DNA from: Archilochus colubris
Lineage: Eukaryota > Chordata > Aves > Apodiformes > Trochilidae
Length of the DNA: 64,000 nt
NCBI GenBank assembly: GCA_023079485.1
Contig: CM041084.1
Location: 130,956,792-131,020,791 of the forward strand
Direction of reading: 5' to 3'
Below the pieces are notes generated by a model. It did not search any database and had not been told where the DNA came from. It saw only the letters and a program-made list of their open reading frames with translations. A program made the position numbers and the translations under genes. This document shows positions 44,881 through 64,000 of this stretch, piece after piece (position 1 is the stretch's first letter; each line of letters begins with the position of its first letter).

Positions 44881-45455
44881 AAAAAACTGTAACAAGATAC
44901 TTAAAAAAAGGCTAGATACAAAAGAAGTTAAGCTGCTCACGAACATTAAAGTTTTCCAAAATGTATCTTCAATAATCATGATCTTATAAACATTTTACAG
45001 TTACCAGAAAGTGCCCAGGCTGAGTTTACATAGTTAGATAACGTAGTACAAGTGTTGGGTTAGAACTGGTAGTGGAACAATCTCCTGACTGTCTGTTCAC
45101 TGAAACAGGGATACAAAAATGTTGATTGTGAACTATGAAATACTGTGCATTGGCCTCATCGTATGTACAAAAAAACCCCAAAAAACAAAAACAAAAACCC
45201 AAAACAAATAAAACAAACCCCTAAAGGTACAGATTACATGCAAATAGTAGTGATGGTATCTGATGCACCAGTGTTCAATGCAATCAGAACAAAAATTGCA
45301 ATGAAAGTGGTTTCATAAATGAGCGATCCCAACTCTGGGATCTGAGCTGTCAGGAACTTTTTACAAGTTCAATATACATGATACACAACTGCAGCCAACC
45401 ACAAATTAAACACCATAAAAAAAGTTAAAATAAAACACAGAACATACTTAATTTT

Positions 45456-45461
45456 TTATTT
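45456..45461 (-). terminator. UBR5: Candidate proximal polyadenylation signal AATAAA for UBR5
   Basis: AATAAA on the minus strand about 375 bases past the stop codon, in a T-rich plus-strand context. If used, it gives a short 3' UTR. Confidence 0.4.
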
Positions 45462-45836
45462 TGAAATTCCCTACTCCCTCTATACAAGAACCTTTGCTGA
45501 AACACTTTCCACAAAGGCAGCAGTGAATTTTCAGAACATTTTACATATTTTCCCTCAGCAAAAAGATAAATCACAGTGTAAATTATATTGTTCTGCTGTC
45601 ATCTTTGGCTGGGGTTAGGCAAAGGAGTTATTGACTGGCAAACTGTTGCACTCAGATATTGCCAGTGCTCCTTAGGCCTTTACATTACAAATTTAGTACA
45701 GGAATGTTTGCATTTAAATCTTTAAGGTACCACCAGGGGTATGACAGCATTAACTTTCATAAACTTTTATAGACAAATGGAAAAATCTACAAAACTTAGC
45801 TAGTAATATTACACAGCAATACACACTTTTTATACT

Positions 45837-63669
<17,833 letters not shown>

Positions 63670-64000
63670 CTAGAAAAACAACATTAGAAACATCTCGTGT
63701 TTAAAAAGAGAAAAAAACAGAGTAACTTTCATGACTCATCTAAGACACATTAAACAAAATCTAGATCCTCTTACTGTGGCAGAAGTTAAGATTTGCAGGG
63801 AGAGGTCATAAAAGCCATGCACACATGCAGCAACACTTGGAGCATAGTTTTCTATTTTCCAGCAATTAACAACCATCTCTATCAGTATTGCATATGTACA
63901 TTCAACACACACACACACACTGAAAATTAAGACTTTAAGTTTCAATTAACTGGATGTTGTTTCAAAATAATATCTAAGGAATACCCAAAAACTTAAAACA
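63670..64000 (-). other. UBR5: UBR5 intron, truncated by window end
   Basis: No phase-consistent exon was found in the last 331 bases. A CA microsatellite lies at about 63,904-63,920. An open frame at 63,775-63,945 was considered and rejected. Confidence 0.7.
63904..63920. repeat. CA dinucleotide microsatellite
   Basis: An uninterrupted (CA)n run of about eight units on the plus strand. Confidence 0.85.

Larger units (their letters stand above)
44856..45836 (-). other. UBR5: UBR5 3' UTR (inferred)
   Basis: From the TAG stop to the distal AATAAA. It includes a low-complexity stretch (about 45,169-45,228) that reads as U/G-rich in the transcript. The extent is inferred from the polyadenylation signals alone. 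Confidence 0.5.

Noticed and set aside
63775..63945. Possible extra UBR5 exon: minus-strand open frame with a TTTTCAG acceptor and GTAAGA donor, containing MVVNCWKIENYAPSVAACVH
   Set aside because: It ends in phase 0 at its only good donor, while the next exon (63,538-63,669) needs one leading base. Joining them would hit a stop at once. The intron between them is too short for a further exon, and the start of the frame is a TG microsatellite.

Overview
This is a vertebrate nuclear genome window, most likely from a bird. Genes are split into short GT-AG exons. The repeats are CR1 LINEs with the typical 8-bp tail repeats (ATTCTATG/ATTCTGTG type). The two genes are neighbours in the same order and orientation as on human chromosome 8q22 (UBR5 upstream of RRM2B). 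There are no operons, CRISPR arrays or bacterial features. The exact species cannot be read from the sequence.

Layout. 1-17,670: intergenic DNA with no coding exon I can support; it holds one CR1 tail, a small GC-rich island near 10.4-10.7 kb and some motif clusters. 17,670-37,618: the complete RRM2B gene on the minus strand (9 coding exons, 351 codons, 3' UTR of about 2.1 kb), starting in a CpG island at about 36.9-38.0 kb. Its intron 5 holds two plus-strand CR1 copies. 38,178-38,473: a 296-bp element with 25-bp terminal inverted repeats and a near-perfect 6-bp target duplication (solo LTR or TIR element), 560 bp upstream of the RRM2B start codon. 38.5-44.9 kb: intergenic DNA, A-rich and AT-microsatellite rich. 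About 44.9-63.7 kb: the 3' part of UBR5 on the minus strand, 23 exons coding for the last 1,189 residues including the MLLE (PABC) and HECT domains; the 5' half of the gene lies beyond the right edge.

How it fits together. RRM2B makes the p53-inducible small subunit of ribonucleotide reductase, which supplies dNTPs outside S phase for DNA repair and mitochondrial DNA. UBR5 makes a giant HECT ubiquitin ligase. They are tandem neighbours on one strand, about 7 kb apart, with no sign of shared transcription. Every exon boundary below was derived by reading the minus strand. Reading phase is continuous through all 9 RRM2B exons and all 23 UBR5 exons, which is the strongest internal check on the models. 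I found no clear new biological system. The best leads are the terminal-repeat element beside the RRM2B promoter, a GC-AG intron in UBR5, a 243-codon open frame antisense in RRM2B intron 6, and a CR1 copy that has lost its reverse transcriptase core.
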